Source of the DNA: Myxococcota bacterium
Lineage (GTDB): Bacteria > Myxococcota > UBA727 > JABDBI01
NCBI GenBank assembly: GCA_040387835.1
Contig: JAZKCZ010000002.1
Location: forward strand, 855,286 to 919,285
Direction: 5' to 3'
Length of the DNA stretch: 64,000 bases
The translations under genes and the position numbers were made by a program. Positions 1 through 9,114 of this stretch are shown piece after piece. Under the pieces are notes generated by a model that ran no database searches, had not been told where the DNA came from, and saw nothing but the letters and a program-made list of their open reading frames with translations. Position 1 is the stretch's first letter. Each line of letters starts with the position of its first letter.

Positions 1-2567
1 TACTCGGCAGTTGGTGTATCTTCGGCTTCCAATACCTCATCTACTTCTTCTGCGATTCTAGATACTGCAACTACGCGCTCTTTATCGTTGCGATCTACAG
101 AGATCAGCCTGACACCCTTGGTGTTACGGCCGATTTCTGAGACATCGCCTGCCCGCATACGGATCAGGGTGCCGCCATCGGTGATGACCATGACGTTGTC
201 GTTTGGCTTGACTTGAATCACGCCAGCGACGCGGCCGTTGCGGTCGTCTACCTTGATCGTGATAAGGCCGATGCCGCCTCTGGATTGGCAGCGGTATTCG
301 GAGATATCTGTCCGTTTGCCGTAGCCGAATTCGGTGACGGTTAGCAGGCTGGCATCTTCAGCCAATACTTCCATGCTGACCACTTCATCGGCTCTGCGTA
401 GGGAAATACCACGTACACCGGCTGCCTGGCGGCCCATCGGTCTGGCTTCGGTTTCTTCGAAGCGGATAGCCATGCCGTCCTTGGTGGACAACACCAAATG
501 CTGGGTGCCGTTGGTGATTTTGACGCTGACCAATTCATCATTATCTTCGATGCCGCAGGCGATTAGGCCTGAGGTGCGAGGGTTGGAGTAGGCGAGCAGG
601 TCGGTTTTTTTAATCTTGCCTTGCTTAGTCACTGTGACCACGAAACGCTCGTTTTCTACGGTTGGGAAGTGACGGACTGGCATGATGGTGCGGACTTTTT
701 CGTCTTTGGCCAATTGGATCAAGTTAACGATCGGTCGACCTTTGGATTGCGGGCCGGCCATGGGCAGTTCGTGAACTTTAACCCAGAAAACGCGGCCCAT
801 ATTGGTGAATGCTAGCAAGAAGGCGTGGGTTGACGCGGAGAAGGCATCTTCGATGAAGTCTTCGTCCTTGGCTGCCACGGCTTGCTTGCCTTTGCCGCCG
901 CGCTTTTGAGAGCGATAGTTGGATAAAAGCGCGCGCTTGATATAGCCCTGATGGGAGATCGTGACGAGCATCTCTTCTTCGGGGATCAAGTCTTCGTCGG
1001 TCATGGGGCCAACACCACCGATCATGATGCTGCGTCTTGGGGTCGAGAACTGGGTCTTGATTTCGGTCAGTTCGTCTTTGATGACACCCATCAAGACTTT
1101 CAAGTTCGCTAGAATTTCTCTGAGTCTGGTCATCAACGTGAGCAGCTCTTCGCCTTCACCGGCGAGCTTGTCACGTTCCAGGCCTACCAATCTGGAGAGG
1201 CGCATTTCTAAAATTGCTGATGCTTGGGTTTCGTCCAACTGGGCAAAACCTTGATTTAGCCAGAAAGCGACTTGGTCGGTTGGAGATCCGGTAAACAGAG
1301 CGATCTTAGCGGCACCTGCGAATTTTTCAGCGCAGAGGTTTTTCTTCGCTTCTTCGGTGTTGCTGGATGAACGGATGATTTCGATGACACGGTCAATCGA
1401 ATCCAAGGCAATTAATAGCGCTGCGATGATGTGGAAGCGTTTTTGAGCCTCTTCCAATTCAAACCGGCTGCGACGTGTTACGACTTCTCTTCTGAAGGCG
1501 ATAAACTCTTCTAGAAGCGGTCTAAGACCCAAAGTCTTTGGCTGACCATGAACGATGGACAACATGTTGATGGGGTACGAGCTTTGCAGCGGGGTCAAAT
1601 CATAAAGCTGATTTAAGATAACTTCGCCCATGGCATCTCGGCGCAAATCGATGGCGATCCGCATGCCATCGCGATCGGATTCGTCACGAATATCGGTAAT
1701 GCCGTCAATGCGCTTATCGCGAACGAGTTCAGCGACGCGCTCAAGCAACCTGGCTTTATTTACCTGGAAGGGAATTTCGGAGATAACGACTTGTTGGCGT
1801 TTAGCTTTTTCGTTGTATTCGACGTTGGCTCTACCGCGCATAATCACCGAGCCGCGGCCGGTTTCAAGTGCCGATCGCGAGCCCGCAGTTCCGCAGATGA
1901 AACCACCGGTCGGAAAGTCTGGTCCTGGAACCATTTCGAATAGAGCGGCATTATCGATAACCGGGCCGTCTTCGAATTGCTCAGCAATTACAGCAAGCAA
2001 AGCGGTGACAATTTCGCCCAAGTTGTGTGGTGGGCACCTCGTTGCCATCGCAACAGCAATCCCTTCGGATCCGTTAACCAATAAGTTGGGAACTCTGGAG
2101 GGCAATACCAATGGCTCTTCAACAGTACCGTCAAAGTTGGGAATGAAATCTACGGTGTTTTTTTCGATATCGCGAAGAAGTTCTTCGGCGATTTTGGTTA
2201 AGCGCGCTTCGGTGTATCGATACGCAGCGGCCGGATCACCGTCGACACTACCGAAGTTTCCTTGGCCATCAACCAAGAGTTCACGCATGTTCCACGGCTG
2301 AGCCATACGAACCATCGCTTCATACACAGGCGCGTCACCATGGGGATGGTACTTTTTGAGTACTTCCCCGACAACCCCGGCAGATTTACTAAACTTTCTG
2401 GAAGACAGTAGGCCTTCCGAAAACATTGCATATAAAATACGTCGATGTACAGGCTTTAAACCATCTCTCACGTCGGGGAGAGCACGTCCAATAATGACGC
2501 TCATCGAATAGTCACGGAATGAGGTTCGCAGTTCTTCTGCAATACTGACCTGGGTAATGTCTGACAT
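1..2567 (-). CDS. gyrA: DNA gyrase subunit A (3' end beyond window)
   Basis: This is the breakage-reunion subunit of DNA gyrase, which introduces negative supercoils. The start codon is at 2565-2567, 855 codons are visible, and the reading frame continues past base 1. The catalytic tyrosine is in an AAAYRYTE context (about residue 118). A GyrA-box variant QKRGGKG lies at about residues 554-560, which separates it from ParC. In the quinolone-resistance region the sequence reads HGDAPVYEA, so the positions matching E. coli Ser83 and Asp87 are Ala and Glu. A good promoter sits just upstream with almost no leader. The identification is very secure. Confidence 0.97.
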   Translation of the reverse strand, partial: MSDITQVSIAEELRTSFRDYSMSVIIGRALPDVRDGLKPVHRRILYAMFSEGLLSSRKFSKSAGVVGEVLKKYHPHGDAPVYEAMVRMAQPWNMRELLVDGQGNFGSVDGDPAAAYRYTEARLTKIAEELLRDIEKNTVDFIPNFDGTVEEPLVLPSRVPNLLVNGSEGIAVAMATRCPPHNLGEIVTALLAVIAEQFEDGPVIDNAALFEMVPGPDFPTGGFICGTAGSRSALETGRGSVIMRGRANVEYNEKAKRQQVVISEIPFQVNKARLLERVAELVRDKRIDGITDIRDESDRDGMRIAIDLRRDAMGEVILNQLYDLTPLQSSYPINMLSIVHGQPKTLGLRPLLEEFIAFRREVVTRRSRFELEEAQKRFHIIAALLIALDSIDRVIEIIRSSSNTEEAKKNLCAEKFAGAAKIALFTGSPTDQVAFWLNQGFAQLDETQASAILEMRLSRLVGLERDKLAGEGEELLTLMTRLREILANLKVLMGVIKDELTEIKTQFSTPRRSIMIGGVGPMTDEDLIPEEEMLVTISHQGYIKRALLSNYRSQKRGGKGKQAVAAKDEDFIEDAFSASTHAFLLAFTNMGRVFWVKVHELPMAGPQSKGRPIVNLIQLAKDEKVRTIMPVRHFPTVENERFVVTVTKQGKIKKTDLLAYSNPRTSGLIACGIEDNDELVSVKITNGTQHLVLSTKDGMAIRFEETEARPMGRQAAGVRGISLRRADEVVSMEVLAEDASLLTVTEFGYGKRTDISEYRCQSRGGIGLITIKVDDRNGRVAGVIQVKPNDNVMVITDGGTLIRMRAGDVSEIGRNTKGVRLISVDRNDKERVVAVSRIAEEVDEVLEAEDTPTAE

Positions 2568-2575
2568 AGGGCCAG

Positions 2576-2604
2576 ATGCTAGGATATATCTGCCTGAAAG
2601 ACAA
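2576..2604 (-). promoter_or_regulatory. Putative sigma70-type promoter of gyrA
   Basis: On the minus strand TTGTCT (2599-2604) is followed by a 17-nt spacer and TAGCAT (2576-2581). The gyrA ATG lies only 8 nt beyond the -10 box, so the transcript would have a leader of about 0-2 nt. The call is by eye. Confidence 0.5.
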
Positions 2605-2608
2605 TGCG

Positions 2609-3163
2609 CTATTCGATATAAGGGCAGCTTTTGCCTGGCACCCAAGACCAAAGATAATTGAGCCTATGCCCTATATCCAACTGATCGGCTAGTTCTACCA
2701 TTTTTACTGCATAATAATTGTCCAATAAAATATCTTTGCCGCCGGTTCGAGCTGCAGAAGCAATGATTTCGGCGTCTTTCTTGCCTTTCGCAGTAAGATG
2801 TTCATAAGTTGGACCCAGTGGGTCTTGATAGACATGGTGATTTCGGCAGTAGATATTTTGCCTTAACCAGGCGGGGGTCAGATCTTTATATCGTTTGCCG
2901 ATATCGCGCCTAAGTTGATGCAGGATCTTTGCCTGTTCTCGCTCGGAAGTATTAGTTTCCTGTAGGGCGATTTGCACCAGGGGAAGATACTTTTCGATTT
3001 CGCAAACATATTTTTTGCGTTTTACGCTGACCGAGTCGTTGGCCAAGGGTGGTTCGCACAAAGTCCAAGAAGCTGGTGTGCTGAGTACCGAAAAGTCTGC
3101 ATGTGAACTTTCTTGTGCATAGCTTAAGAATATTAAAGTTAAGATGATTAATGCATTTTTCAT
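2609..3163 (-). CDS. Exported protein of unknown function
   Basis: A 184-residue protein whose first ~22 residues ([17 protein letters not shown]...) form a signal peptide, so it is probably periplasmic. The mature part is basic, has four cysteines (in LCEPP, VCEIE, YCRNH and SCPY) that could form disulfides, and shows no catalytic motif I recognise. It lies between brnQ and gyrA on the same strand. The gyrA promoter overlaps its 3' end, so gyrA need not depend on it. No function is proposed. Confidence 0.7.
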   Translation of the reverse strand: MKNALIILTLIFLSYAQESSHADFSVLSTPASWTLCEPPLANDSVSVKRKKYVCEIEKYLPLVQIALQETNTSEREQAKILHQLRRDIGKRYKDLTPAWLRQNIYCRNHHVYQDPLGPTYEHLTAKGKKDAEIIASAARTGGKDILLDNYYAVKMVELADQLDIGHRLNYLWSWVPGKSCPYIE

Positions 3164-3189
3164 ATATTAATCATCTTACTGTAAAACGC

Positions 3190-4332
3190 CTAGAAAATCA
3201 TTAATCCGATAGTGATAGCTAAAGTGGCAAAAACAGGCACTTTAACAATCCGAACATCGAACAACTTATACAGAATGTTCATAACTGCCAAAACGATCAA
3301 GGCAGGGTAACAAGCCACGATCACAGGAACGATTAAACTCATGATGTTGGCAAAGCCCAAGTTGGCCATCACGCAAGTAATGCCTGTGGTGATCATTAAA
3401 GCCGCCAAGTAGCTGATTCGGTCGCGAAACAGGTTTTTTTGCAGGTATTCAGCAAATACAGTGGTTAACGCCAATGCGGTTACCAAACAAGAAATCGCTA
3501 CGGTAGCATTGGTCAACATGCCGCCATGTTTGCCTAAGATATAAGGCGCCAAAGCGTTCAGCAGCTCATAGCGGCCTACGTCAGCCACCGTTGGACCGTG
3601 AAATGCTGCGACCAAGCAAAAGCCTGCGTAGACCACACCGAGTAGCAGTGCACCCACCACGCCAGCTTTCAAGCCTTCCATGGCTAGCACTTTGTAATCA
3701 GCATCCGGGCCTAAGCCATTTTTAAGACTTCGCAAGATAAGACCAGCAAAGAAGATGGTACCAAGCAAATCCATGGTGCCATAACCTTCGATCACGCCTT
3801 TGAGTAAAGCATCTGTGGCTAGCATGTTCACTTCAGCAGGCGTTCCCTGCACCCAGAAAACACCAATGACAATAATAGAAAGCAGCAGCAGCAATTTAAC
3901 CGGCCCCAAGAACTTCCCAATCAAATCAACCACTGAGTTTTGTCTCAGCGCAAAAAAGAAAACAATCAAAGCAGCCATCAAGCTGAAATAAAGCAGTGAA
4001 AAATCAGGGAAATACCATTTGGTCGCGGCAAAAGCCGTGTTCAAGCACCGAGGAATTGCGCCAAAAGGGCCAATCAACACCATGCAGACTGCAGCCAAAA
4101 TCGCACCGGGCACTGCACCCACGCGGCCTAGAAATTTGCGATAATCACCATCATACAATACCGTGGAGACGAGCCCAAGCAGAGGAACCAAGACGGCTGT
4201 GAGGCAGAAACCTGCCAAGGCCCAACCTACGCTATTTCCTGCATCTCTTCCTAAGGCTAAAGGGAAGACCACATTGCCGGCTCCGAAAAGCATGGCAAAC
4301 ATCGCAACACCAGTCGATAATGTTCTAGACAT
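3190..4332 (-). CDS. BrnQ-like branched-chain amino acid transporter
   Basis: A polytopic inner-membrane protein of about 380 residues with roughly 11-12 hydrophobic segments, of the LIVCS family (Na+-coupled Leu/Ile/Val uptake). The N-terminal FAMLFGAGNVVFP segment is the family hallmark, and internal glycine-rich helices match BrnQ. I start at the ATG at 4330-4332, close to that motif; a TTG at 4357-4359 would add nine residues and neither has a clear ribosome binding site. It is short for the family (usually about 430). It follows pgk on the same strand. Substrate specificity is inferred from family only. Confidence 0.85.
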   Translation of the reverse strand: MSRTLSTGVAMFAMLFGAGNVVFPLALGRDAGNSVGWALAGFCLTAVLVPLLGLVSTVLYDGDYRKFLGRVGAVPGAILAAVCMVLIGPFGAIPRCLNTAFAATKWYFPDFSLLYFSLMAALIVFFFALRQNSVVDLIGKFLGPVKLLLLLSIIVIGVFWVQGTPAEVNMLATDALLKGVIEGYGTMDLLGTIFFAGLILRSLKNGLGPDADYKVLAMEGLKAGVVGALLLGVVYAGFCLVAAFHGPTVADVGRYELLNALAPYILGKHGGMLTNATVAISCLVTALALTTVFAEYLQKNLFRDRISYLAALMITTGITCVMANLGFANIMSLIVPVIVACYPALIVLAVMNILYKLFDVRIVKVPVFATLAITIGLMIF

Positions 4333-4377
4333 AGCCGGTGAAATTACCAACCCGATCAAGGTTTGGCAATGGGTGTG

Positions 4378-5562
4378 CTATTTGGAGAGAGAGCTGAGTG
4401 CTGGTAGCTCTAAACCCTGAATATATTCGAGACTTGCACCACCACCGGTCGAAATTTGAATGCTTTCGCTATTGATTTTAGCTTTGGCAAGGGCCGCCAA
4501 AGTATCCCCGCCGCCAACCACACTCAAGGCGCTGCTTTCAGCGATGGCTTTAGCAATGCCCAACGTGCCCGCAAAGCCAGATTCCCATTCAAACACGCCC
4601 ATAGGCCCGTTCCAAAAGATGGTTTTGGCAAAATGTATGGCTCTTTCGCATTCTGAAAGCGTTTTGGAGCCGATATCAATGCCAAACATGTCTTCTGGAA
4701 TGGTTTGTTGAACCGGATGTGCAGTCGCATCTTCAGCAAATTCGTTGACGGCAATATGATCCACCGGCAAAATCACTTGAACGCCAAGGCTCGAAGCCTT
4801 TTGCAATATCATGGATGCGATTTGCAGCTTATCTTCTTCAAAGCGGCTCTTGCCAATGTCTTGGCCTTTGGCTTTCAAAAAGGTGTAAGCCATCGCGCCG
4901 CCGATAATCAAGGTGTCGATTTTATTAAGTAACTGCGTCAAAGCGCCGATTTTGTCGCCCACTTTAGCGCCGCCCAAAATGGCCACAAAAGGCTTTTGGG
5001 GGCTTCGCATTAAGTAGCTTAGCTGCTCGATTTCTTTTTGAAACTGAAAGCCGATGCACTTGATCGGTACAAAACGGGTGATGGCATCTACCGAAGCATG
5101 CGCGCGGTGAGCGGCCCCGAAAGCGTCATTCACATAAACGTCAATGCTTTGTGCCAGCAGTCTTGCGAAAGACTCGTCGTTCTTTTCTTCGCTGGAGTGG
5201 AAGCGTAAATTTTCCAGCATGAGCAAGCTGCCAGGCTTGAGCTCAGAAATCAGGCGTTTAATGCCATCACCAATGCAGTCATGAGCAAAGATGACTTCCC
5301 GATCCAGATAGCCTTGCAATCTGGCTGCCACCGGCTCCAATGAAAGTTCAGCCCGGGCTTTGCCTTTGGGTCTGCCCAGATGGCTGGCCACAACTAAACG
5401 AGCGCCTTTGCCGAGCAAGTAGGAAACCGTATCTAGGCTGGCCTTAACGCGTGAATCATCGGTGATATGACCATTTGCATCCATCGGGACATTAAGATCC
5501 AACCGGCAAAACACGCGTTTGCCGAGCCAGTCGATTTTAGGATCGTCAATTTGTGTCAGCAC
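4378..5562 (-). CDS. pgk: Phosphoglycerate kinase
   Basis: Cytoplasmic glycolytic enzyme making ATP from 1,3-bisphosphoglycerate. The N-terminal domain has FCRLDLNVPMD and SHLGRPKG; the middle has ILGGAKVGDK; the C-terminal domain has FWNGPMGVFE and a GGGDTLAAL nucleotide loop. At 394 residues it is full length. Its ATG overlaps the end of gap by 7 bp, so the two are probably translationally coupled, placing successive glycolytic steps in one transcript. Confidence 0.98.
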   Translation of the reverse strand: MLTQIDDPKIDWLGKRVFCRLDLNVPMDANGHITDDSRVKASLDTVSYLLGKGARLVVASHLGRPKGKARAELSLEPVAARLQGYLDREVIFAHDCIGDGIKRLISELKPGSLLMLENLRFHSSEEKNDESFARLLAQSIDVYVNDAFGAAHRAHASVDAITRFVPIKCIGFQFQKEIEQLSYLMRSPQKPFVAILGGAKVGDKIGALTQLLNKIDTLIIGGAMAYTFLKAKGQDIGKSRFEEDKLQIASMILQKASSLGVQVILPVDHIAVNEFAEDATAHPVQQTIPEDMFGIDIGSKTLSECERAIHFAKTIFWNGPMGVFEWESGFAGTLGIAKAIAESSALSVVGGGDTLAALAKAKINSESIQISTGGGASLEYIQGLELPALSSLSK

Positions 5563-6560
5563 GCTTTTGCCAGAAGTGAAAGAAGATCGACGGCGCGATT
5601 ACCAAAGCCCCATTCATTGTCGTACCAGGAAAGTATTTTGACCAAATTGCCGCCCATCACTTTGGTGCAGCCTGCATCAACGATCGAGGACTCTTTGGTC
5701 CCGTTCATATCAACCGAAACGACTGGATCTTCGGTGTAGCCGAGGATGCCTTTTAGGTAGGTGCGTGAAGCTTCTTGGAACTTCGCGTTAAGCTCTGCCG
5801 CGGAAGTATCCTTGGACAAAACCGCCACCAAATCGATGCAGCTGACATTCGGCGTTGGCACACGAATGGCCATGCCATCAAACTTGCCTTCGAGCTCTGG
5901 CAATACCAAGGCCACGGCTTTTGCGGCACCGGTGGTGGTTGGAATCATCGAAAGTGCCGCAGCACGAGCCCTGCGCTTGTCTTTGTGAGCCAAGTCCAAA
6001 ATATGTTGGTCATTGGTATAGCTGTGGACGGTGGTGACCGAGGCTTTCTTAATGCCAAAATTGTCGTGTAAAATTTTTGCGATCGGTGCAATGCAATTGG
6101 TCGTGCAAGACGCAGTGGAGACAACCTGCATGTCAGGTGTGAACACTGAGTGGTTAACGCCGTAACAAATGGTTGCATCAGGTGCTTCACCGTGCGCAGG
6201 CGCGCTGATGAGCACTTTTTTGGCGCCAGCTTCTAAATGCAAAGCGGCTTTGTCACGGCTTAAGAAATGACCTGTGGACTCCAAAACGACATCGACGTTT
6301 AGAGACTTCCAAGGAAGCAAAGCGGGGTCTTTTTGATGCGTGACTTTGATAAAGCGATTGTTGACCGTCAGGCCTTCGGCTTCAACCTGAACTTTGCCAT
6401 CAAAACGGCCATGCACTGAGTCGTATTTGAGCAGGTATGCCATGGTGTCTAGATCAGCTAGATCATTGATGGCGACCACCTGAAGGTCTTCGCGTTCTTG
6501 AATTATCCGCAAGGCCGCACGTCCGATGCGACCAAAGCCATTAATCGCTATGCGCTTCAT
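5556..6560 (-). CDS. gap: Glyceraldehyde-3-phosphate dehydrogenase
   Basis: Phosphorylating GAPDH, 334 residues, full length. The Rossmann motif INGFGRIGR is at the N-terminus, the catalytic cysteine is in SASCTTNC, and the C-terminal WYDNEWG signature is present. An aspartate after the second beta strand (INDLAD) suits NAD+ use. The start codon overlaps the rpmA stop by 4 bp (ATGA), an arrangement favouring coupled translation. Finding gap directly after rpmA is unusual: obg is the more common neighbour. Confidence 0.98.
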   Translation of the reverse strand: MKRIAINGFGRIGRAALRIIQEREDLQVVAINDLADLDTMAYLLKYDSVHGRFDGKVQVEAEGLTVNNRFIKVTHQKDPALLPWKSLNVDVVLESTGHFLSRDKAALHLEAGAKKVLISAPAHGEAPDATICYGVNHSVFTPDMQVVSTASCTTNCIAPIAKILHDNFGIKKASVTTVHSYTNDQHILDLAHKDKRRARAAALSMIPTTTGAAKAVALVLPELEGKFDGMAIRVPTPNVSCIDLVAVLSKDTSAAELNAKFQEASRTYLKGILGYTEDPVVSVDMNGTKESSIVDAGCTKVMGGNLVKILSWYDNEWGFGNRAVDLLSLLAKAC

Positions 6561-6814
6561 ACGATCGGATAGATGTTCGCGAAAACGCGCTCACCAGCGG
6601 AGCGTTCAAATTTAACCACACCATGAACCAAAGCGAACAATGTGTGATCGCGACCGCAACCAACATTCTTGCCAGGCTTAATGCGTGTACCACGTTGGCG
6701 AACGAGAATGTTGCCAGAAAGTACGGAAGTACCGTCTGATTTCTTCACGCCAAGGTATTTTGGGTTGGAATCACGACCGTTTCGAGTCGATCCTTGTCCT
6801 TTCTTATGAGCCAC
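6557..6814 (-). CDS. rpmA: 50S ribosomal protein L27
   Basis: L27 of 85 residues. The glycine-rich N-terminus [21 protein letters not shown] and [10 protein letters not shown] are diagnostic; the N-terminal tail reaches the peptidyl-transferase centre. There is no N-terminal cleavage extension of the Firmicutes type. It overlaps rplU upstream by 11 bp and gap downstream by 4 bp. Confidence 0.98.
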   Translation of the reverse strand: MAHKKGQGSTRNGRDSNPKYLGVKKSDGTSVLSGNILVRQRGTRIKPGKNVGCGRDHTLFALVHGVVKFERSAGERVFANIYPIV

Positions 6815-7124
6815 TTCGAACCTCGTTAATCAAAATTTCTACGTGATGTTGGCGATGGCCTTGGCTTTTTTGGTAGCCTTGACGACGCTTCTTCTTAAAC
6901 ACGATGACTTTTTTGTCTTTGCCTGTGCTCAAAACAGTTGCTTGAACGCTTGCATTGGAGATCATGGGAGTGCCTACTTGAATTTGCTCTCCACCGATCA
7001 TGAGAACGCGATCAAAAGTGATCTTGTCCCCAATTTGGGTATCTCTCGAGAGATCAAGCTTTAGCTTTTCGCCAGCGGAAACGCGGTGCTGCTTTCCTGC
7101 GGCTTCAATAATGGCATAGGTCAT
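6804..7124 (-). CDS. rplU: 50S ribosomal protein L21
   Basis: L21, 106 residues from the ATG at 7122-7124, preceded by an AAGGAT Shine-Dalgarno sequence. The start [15 protein letters not shown] is the canonical L21 N-terminus, and the C-terminal part has [16 protein letters not shown], typical of this 23S-binding protein. A longer open frame extends upstream to 7244 but runs through the lgt coding sequence and is not L21-like. The ATG overlaps the lgt stop by 4 bp. Confidence 0.97.
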   Translation of the reverse strand: MTYAIIEAAGKQHRVSAGEKLKLDLSRDTQIGDKITFDRVLMIGGEQIQVGTPMISNASVQATVLSTGKDKKVIVFKKKRRQGYQKSQGHRQHHVEILINEVRSGS

Positions 7125-7816
7125 GTTTGAATCCTTGTTTGCGGCATCTGACTGGATTTGAAGGCGCTTGTCAAGGCACGTCCGGCCAAGACCCCTAAGA
7201 TTCCTAAAGAAATCCATTGTGAGGTGGATAGTCCTAGAGCCCAAATGCCGCGAGATTCATCGGCCCTTAAAAATTCCACGCCAAAACGCCAGAGACTATA
7301 TCGAATAAGCAGGTCATCCAAACGGTCTATTTTGAAAAATAGCCAGAGCATGAACCCGCTTTCCATTAATTGCACTGGAATCTCTGCCAAGCCATAGCAG
7401 CACCCGGTCCAAAAACACCCCAGGCGTCCGATGCTTAAACCCAATGCCAGCGCTTTGGCTGTATAGTTAACATATCCTGGGTAAGCCAAAGCCACGAAAA
7501 GCGCGCCAACTAAACCCCCATAAAATACATAGCCAGGGTCGTTAAGCCTAAACGCATGCCAAGGGTCTGCTTGCATTAATTCCCATAAGCTTCGTATGAG
7601 CGTACCATCAGGTGCTATGTGCCCGGGCGCTTCAAAGAGAACGTGAAAGATCTTTGAGCCAAGGATGCTGCAAACCACAATCAGCAACAAGACCTTGGCG
7701 ATTGCGAACATTGGCCGGTGGTCTTTGTAAGCAGCATAAGCGAACACGCAGGAGCCAGTAAAATAGGCTATAAATGTCATGAGAAAATAAATAGTCAAAG
7801 CCACTATTAAACCCAT
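7121..7816 (-). CDS. lgt: Prolipoprotein diacylglyceryl transferase (Lgt family)
   Basis: Integral membrane enzyme family that moves a diacylglyceryl group from phosphatidylglycerol to the lipobox cysteine. At 231 residues it is short (E. coli Lgt is 291). Family features: a VFYGGLVGA segment (usually HGGL), GRLGCFWTGCCYG in place of the common GRIGNFxNxE, and RADESRG...STSQWISL near the C-terminus. The Cys-rich variant occurs in some deltaproteobacterial homologs. The usual HGG histidine is Tyr here, so activity is not assured and another Lgt may exist elsewhere. Many lipoproteins in this window would be its clients. Confidence 0.8.
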   Translation of the reverse strand: MGLIVALTIYFLMTFIAYFTGSCVFAYAAYKDHRPMFAIAKVLLLIVVCSILGSKIFHVLFEAPGHIAPDGTLIRSLWELMQADPWHAFRLNDPGYVFYGGLVGALFVALAYPGYVNYTAKALALGLSIGRLGCFWTGCCYGLAEIPVQLMESGFMLWLFFKIDRLDDLLIRYSLWRFGVEFLRADESRGIWALGLSTSQWISLGILGVLAGRALTSAFKSSQMPQTRIQT

Positions 7817-7830
7817 GGTAAGCTGAACCT

Positions 7831-8241
7831 ATGCCCAAGCTCATGGAGTTGATTGGAACGGTTGTTAAAACCTCAGAGCAGGTCCTGCACCAAGACTTTA
7901 TCGAGCGTTTTGCCAAAGCGAGCCTGGATTTTGATACTCAGACCCTGAGATATGCCGCTTTATCCGGCCTTGGCGATTACGAAGGCGCTCTGCATGCTTT
8001 GCACCTGACACCCAAGAATATTCTTCATACGCGTGAGACCATTTCTATTTTTAATGAACCGGTCTTAGAGCAAACGATGACCATAGAAACATTGATTAAA
8101 GATCTATACGAGCAACAAGCGGGTGAAAAGCCGATCGCCTTTGTGGTGATAAACGTTGCCGGCTCCCAAGGCTCCAAAGAAATCTTCTTAACCGAAAGAA
8201 TCTGGGCGGTTTCGGGTGGTTTTTCCCGGAGCGCCACATGA
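7831..8241 (+). CDS. MaoC/FAS1-type dehydratase N-terminal-like subunit
   Basis: A 136-residue cytoplasmic protein immediately upstream of, and overlapping by 4 bp (ATGA), a MaoC hot-dog dehydratase. The pair resembles the HadA/HadB-type layout in which one hot-dog subunit binds the acyl chain and the other carries the catalytic Asp/His. Its N-terminus (LIGTVVKTSEQ...FIERFAKAS) fits the FAS1-like dehydratase fold, but the match is weak and no catalytic residues are visible. The assignment rests mostly on context. It starts 14 bp from the divergent lgt gene. Confidence 0.5.
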   Translation: MPKLMELIGTVVKTSEQVLHQDFIERFAKASLDFDTQTLRYAALSGLGDYEGALHALHLTPKNILHTRETISIFNEPVLEQTMTIETLIKDLYEQQAGEKPIAFVVINVAGSQGSKEIFLTERIWAVSGGFSRSAT

Positions 8242-8651
8242 GCCAAATTAAAGTAGGCGATTTGATTGCACCTCTGCTCAAATCAGCGATTACCAGGGTG
8301 CAGATCTCTCAATTTGCTGCGGCAACCGGTGATTTTAATCCTATGCACGTGGACGACACCATCGCACGTAGCAACGGCTACAGCGGCATTTGCGCGCATC
8401 CTCAGCTGGCGCTCGCGTACGTTGAACAAGCGCTGCTGCATCACTTGCCCGATTTTCAGATCAGCAAGATGACTGCCACTTTTCAAAAACTTATTTGGCC
8501 GGGCGATATGCTAACGGCCAAAGGTGTTGTTAGTAAAGAATACGAACAAGATGGCCAAAATAATTACGAGATAGATATCTGGGTGGAAAACCAAAATCAC
8601 GATGTCATCCTAAAAGGCACCGTCACCGGCACTTTGTCATCGCACGCTTGA
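8238..8651 (+). CDS. MaoC-like hot-dog dehydratase/enoyl hydratase
   Basis: A 137-residue single hot-dog domain with the catalytic Asp-x4-His signature in ATGDFNPMHVDD, typical of (R)-specific enoyl-CoA hydratases and 3-hydroxyacyl dehydratases. It would act on acyl-CoA or acyl-ACP beta-hydroxy intermediates, probably with the upstream subunit. Its TGA is followed at once by a partial GACCCGGG-type repeat. Confidence 0.85.
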   Translation: MSQIKVGDLIAPLLKSAITRVQISQFAAATGDFNPMHVDDTIARSNGYSGICAHPQLALAYVEQALLHHLPDFQISKMTATFQKLIWPGDMLTAKGVVSKEYEQDGQNNYEIDIWVENQNHDVILKGTVTGTLSSHA

Positions 8652-8959
8652 CCCGGGTCCAGCCCCACGCACAACCCGCGCGTCATTGCGAGCGAAGCGA
8701 AGCAATCCATCCCCGTTCCCTCATCGTTCCCCCACCCCGCCCGGACCATCGGCACCCGCCGTTGGCGGCCTTGATTGTCCGGGCTGCTGGCAGGTTCGAA
8801 CCCTGCGGGTCCTAGGTGTCCGTCAAACATCCGATGGTATTTTTGAAACTCGTTGGTACAAAGATGAGAACCTGGCACCTCTAAGTAAAGATGAGTGTCT
8901 GACGCCTTCGCCCGGCTCTTGACAAGATTTTCTTAAACAGGCAGATTCCGCAGCGGTGC
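8652..8959. other. 308-bp intergenic region with repeat fragments
   Basis: I see no convincing gene. It holds a partial copy (8650-8662) of the CCCGGG/TCCAG repeat found elsewhere in the window, a GTCATTGCGAGCGAAGCGAAGC element (8681-8709), and a tRNA T-arm-like sequence (8790-8806, GCAGG-TTCGAAC-CCTGC) without a matching 5' half. Short frames on both strands read GPAGFEPAS-type sequence, a well-known artefact of such DNA. The tRNA-Lys promoter probably lies near 8920-8955 (CTTGACAAG then TTAAAC). Confidence 0.6.
8681..8709 (+). repeat. GTCATTGCGAGCGAAGCGAAG-type dispersed repeat
   Basis: The core TCATTGCGAGCGAAGCGAAG followed by CAATCC is a widely occurring short intergenic repeat in diverse bacteria, usually present in many copies. 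Only one copy is visible here. Its identity is recalled from general knowledge, not searched. Confidence 0.55.
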
Positions 8960-9035
8960 GGGCTCGTAGCTCAATTGGTAGAGCAATGGACTCTTAATCC
9001 GGCGGTTGTAGGTTCAAGTCCCACCGGGCCCACCA
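8960..9035 (+). tRNA. tRNA-Lys (anticodon CUU)
   Basis: The cloverleaf can be drawn by eye. The acceptor stem is GGGCTCG with CGGGCCC, the D stem GCTC/GAGC, and the anticodon loop CTCTTAA with anticodon CTT. The T arm is GTAGG-TTCAAGT-CCCAC with one A-C mismatch. Discriminator A is at 9032 and an encoded CCA at 9033-9035. A subtilase gene follows 77 bp downstream on the same strand. Confidence 0.93.
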
Positions 9036-9081
9036 TTTTAACTTGAAATATTAGCAGCTTAAATAACATTTAATTCTAATT

Positions 9082-9114
9082 ATATTTTATCTTCGAAACC
9101 AGGAGATAAAATAT
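9082..9114 (+). promoter_or_regulatory. AU-rich inverted repeat over RBS and start of subtilase
   Basis: A perfect 11-bp inverted repeat (ATATTTTATCT at 9082-9092, AGATAAAATAT at 9104-9114) encloses the AGGAG ribosome binding site (9101-9105) and covers the first bases of the ATG at 9113. In RNA it would form an A-U-rich hairpin hiding the start codon, as in RNA thermometers. It could instead be a protein-binding operator. Confidence 0.5.

Noticed and set aside
1630-2301. Long plus-strand frame (223 codons) opposite gyrA
   Set aside because: The minus strand encodes intact GyrA with all key motifs here; the plus frame is rich in Ser/Arg with no domain and is an antisense shadow.
7125-7244. 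N-terminal extension of L21 by 40 residues
   Set aside because: The extension runs through the lgt coding region; the ATG at 7122-7124 has a ribosome site and the canonical L21 start.
8597-8922. Frames on both strands downstream of the MaoC gene (GPAGFEPASS-type translation)
   Set aside because: The sequence is repeat and tRNA-like DNA; GFEPA frames are a known annotation artefact and neither strand has a domain or ribosome site.
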